Part shown: one piece after another, positions 62,101 through 64,000 of the stretch
Layout: each line of letters starts with the position of its first letter
Numbering within the stretch: position 1 is the first letter of the stretch
Assembly: GCA_032173965.1 (NCBI GenBank)
Contig: JAVUNC010000004.1
Span: forward strand, 62,618,501 to 62,682,500
Direction: 5' to 3'
Source of the DNA: Sitta carolinensis
Taxonomy: Eukaryota; Chordata; Aves; Passeriformes; Sittidae
DNA: 64,000 nucleotides
Made by a program: the position numbers and the translations under genes
The notes under the pieces: generated by a model
What the model saw: the letters and a program-made list of their open reading frames with translations, nothing else
Told to the model about the DNA's origin: nothing
Databases searched by the model: none

Positions 62101-64000
62101 TCGTTCTTATACGGATATAAGTCCTGTAAAAATCCATGATTTTGTGCTGACCGCAGTGCCATGAGAATTCTCTGTCCAGTTGGGTCCTACAGGGCTCAGT
62201 GCAGCTCAGTTTTACCACTGGGTCTGCCAAATGCACCCCTCAAGGAAATATGGGAAAAGAAGACATGAGGATTTGATGCACCTGAGGACAGGAAAGAAGC
62301 TTGCATTTGCAAAATGCGCTAACACCAAATCGCTTAAATCTATTGGGTTTAAGGAGCCTGGGGTGAAAGAGTGGTACTTCAGTCGAGCTTGTGCACCATG
62401 TAATGGCTCCATGTGGCTCAAACACAGGCATGTTATAGAAATCATACTGCCACAATTTCAAGATGAGCCACAAGTGTACTTCCAACAGTAGTCCCACTTA
62501 CCCTTGATACTCACAAAGACATCCATTTATTTTCTTTCTGCAACTCCTCTGCATACACAAACATAAGCATGCACACAGCTAAAGCACCTCACCAGCACGT
62601 TCAACCCTTTCTCCCTGCACATGGAGTTGATTCAGTATTTCCCTGTGGCTGCCAGGATCATCACTGAAGTTTGGCTGCCCTCCCTGAAGTCCTGCTGCTT
62701 TGGATGCCTCCACTGTAGCATTAAAGACAGTTGGGGCAAGTGAACAGATGCTTCTGCAATGTCCTTTTATCCAGTGAAATGGAAGTGCTGCACGAGGAAA
62801 CAGGTACCCATGAGAGCACACTGAAATGGGCATGAAGGTAAATGCAATTATTTTGCATTTCACAGTGAAATTTCTTCTTAGGGAATTAAAACAAAAATTA
62901 AAAAATAATTGATTAGAAACTAAAAGGGTGTAATAAAATTTAGCAACTGGGAAGCATGATGGAGGATCTAATCCAACAGGAGTAGAGTGTGCCAGTGCAG
63001 GAAAAATTTAAACTCGATGCATACATTGATTGCTTCTATGGACACCTCAAATTAGGTATTTTCATAAACAACTCAGTGAGGAAATCTGATGTGTTTTCAG
63101 CAGTGATCAGAAGAGCAAAATCAACTGCATTGACTTCTTGACTATGAAAAATGGGTGCTGGAGGAGTCTTGTAAGACTACAGAAAAGCAGCATGGCCCCA
63201 GTTCCGGGGCTGGGGAGAAGGAGTCTGACCAATAATCCTGACATTCCTGAGCATTCCTATTAGGTGCACCAGACAGGATGGAGCAAAATAATACTGACCA
63301 AAATCATGTACCATAGGGCCCTCAGAAATCTCTTTGGGAAGGGAGAAAAAAAGTAACAATTGGGACACCACTGGTTATGAACTCAATCTTTGGCATCAAA
63401 CCAATGCACATTTCTCAGCACAAAATGGACAGTAGAGGCAGAAAAGGAAATAGAAATTAGAGTTAGTGAAATAAGAAAAAGATGGACCACTATCACATTT
63501 CTGTGTAAGTGAAATTGTGTTCTCTAAAAGGAGTATCATCAGAGTGATGAATGAGATATTAAGACAGGGATTTGATAGTTTTCCAATGTTTTGTCCAATA
63601 CACTTTTAATTATTGACCTACTTTTACTTTTGTGAGCCTGTTCTTCAATATCATTACACATCATTTCTACCCAGTCAGTGCTGTCTGCTGCTTACCTTCA
63701 TCCTGTTTTTTCCAGTAATAAGTCTTAAAAACCCCTGAATGTGTCTGTCCTTGCTGTTCAGTCTTAGTGATTATTCATCATGATTTGATATTTAATTGAA
63801 CAAGCTAGATAAATTTGATTGCTTTAATCTTTTCTCATAAAGCAATTCTTCTTGTCTTTTCATGATGATCCACCTTGATTTATCTGCATTTTCACTGGTG
63901 TTATGAGGTTTCCAGAAAACAATGCAAGATTCTATGTATGCCCTTTTCCATGCCAAAAGTTTTACAAGATATCCGAATAAAGCTCCACATCAGCAAAGAT
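59176..64000. other. Non-coding stretch, no gene seen
   Basis: Includes a purine-rich tract (61182-61270) and a GC-richer patch at 62.15-62.5 kb where three open frames of 77-103 codons overlap on both strands. The 103-codon plus-strand frame (62180-62491) has two cysteine pairs near its end but no family I recognise. A short possible exon at 60440-60473 is discussed under findings. No RNA gene or transposon was recognised. Confidence 0.45.
61182..61270 (+). repeat. Purine-rich tract with G runs and A runs
   Basis: About 90 bp with almost only A and G on the plus strand: GGAAGGGGTGGTGGGAAGGG, then more G, AGAGAGG, GGGGGAGG, AAATAAAAAATAAAAAGGGG and A12. It could form triplex DNA. G runs are present, but one loop is too long for a classical four-run G-quadruplex. 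Confidence 0.8.

Noticed and set aside
63180..63225. U6 snRNA-like text ('agcatggcccc')
   Set aside because: Only about 12 bases match; the rest of U6 is absent on both sides.
1..64000. CRISPR array, operon, phage or other prokaryotic system
   Set aside because: No spaced direct repeats, no ribosome-binding-site-led gene series and no long open frames. All recognisable repeats are vertebrate.

Overview
This window looks like non-coding DNA from a bird, or at least a sauropsid. It is AT-rich, and the recognisable repeats are 5'-truncated CR1 LINE copies, heavily decayed CR1/L3-like and MIR-type relics, a small inverted-repeat DNA transposon and one retroviral-type LTR. I saw no Alu, B1 or L1 elements of the kind that fill mammalian DNA. 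The best fit is an intergenic region or one or more long introns on a vertebrate chromosome. Nothing points to a bacterial, phage or plasmid source. I could not recognise any protein-coding gene. The open frames are short (longest 168 codons), overlap on several frames and strands wherever GC rises, and have no recognisable domains.

Layout. 1-31464 is mostly unique AT-rich sequence broken by homopolymer runs, (TA/CA)n microsatellites and a (CAAAA)n tract. A possible ancient amniote repeat lies near 18.13 kb, and a near-perfect RFX-type palindrome lies at 29.39 kb. 31.47-35.72 kb holds two very old CR1/L3-type fragments on the plus strand. 39.01-39.36 kb holds a CR1 3' end on the minus strand. 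41.9-42.3 kb has a possible CR1 scrap and a 41-nt poly(A) run. 45.16-46.29 kb holds a MIR-type SINE and a roughly 158-bp MITE-like element with clear terminal inverted repeats. 54.83-55.35 kb is a plus-strand CR1 copy with its 3' end.

The most informative cluster is 57.36-57.96 kb. A full-length but decayed copy of 7SL RNA (the signal recognition particle RNA), with both Alu and S domains, lies about 60 bp upstream of an LTR. The LTR has CCAAT, TATA and AATAAA signals, and a TGG-initiated primer-binding-site-like stretch follows it. A second MIR-type relic is at 59.06 kb.

No operon-like or multi-gene system is present. The parts are independent insertions and simple repeats in a neutral-looking background. 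The notable points are the 7SL retrocopy in a lineage where retrocopies are scarce, the LTR as a possible promoter and first exon, the inverted-repeat element, and a few candidate regulatory or splicing motifs that need conservation or RNA data to judge.
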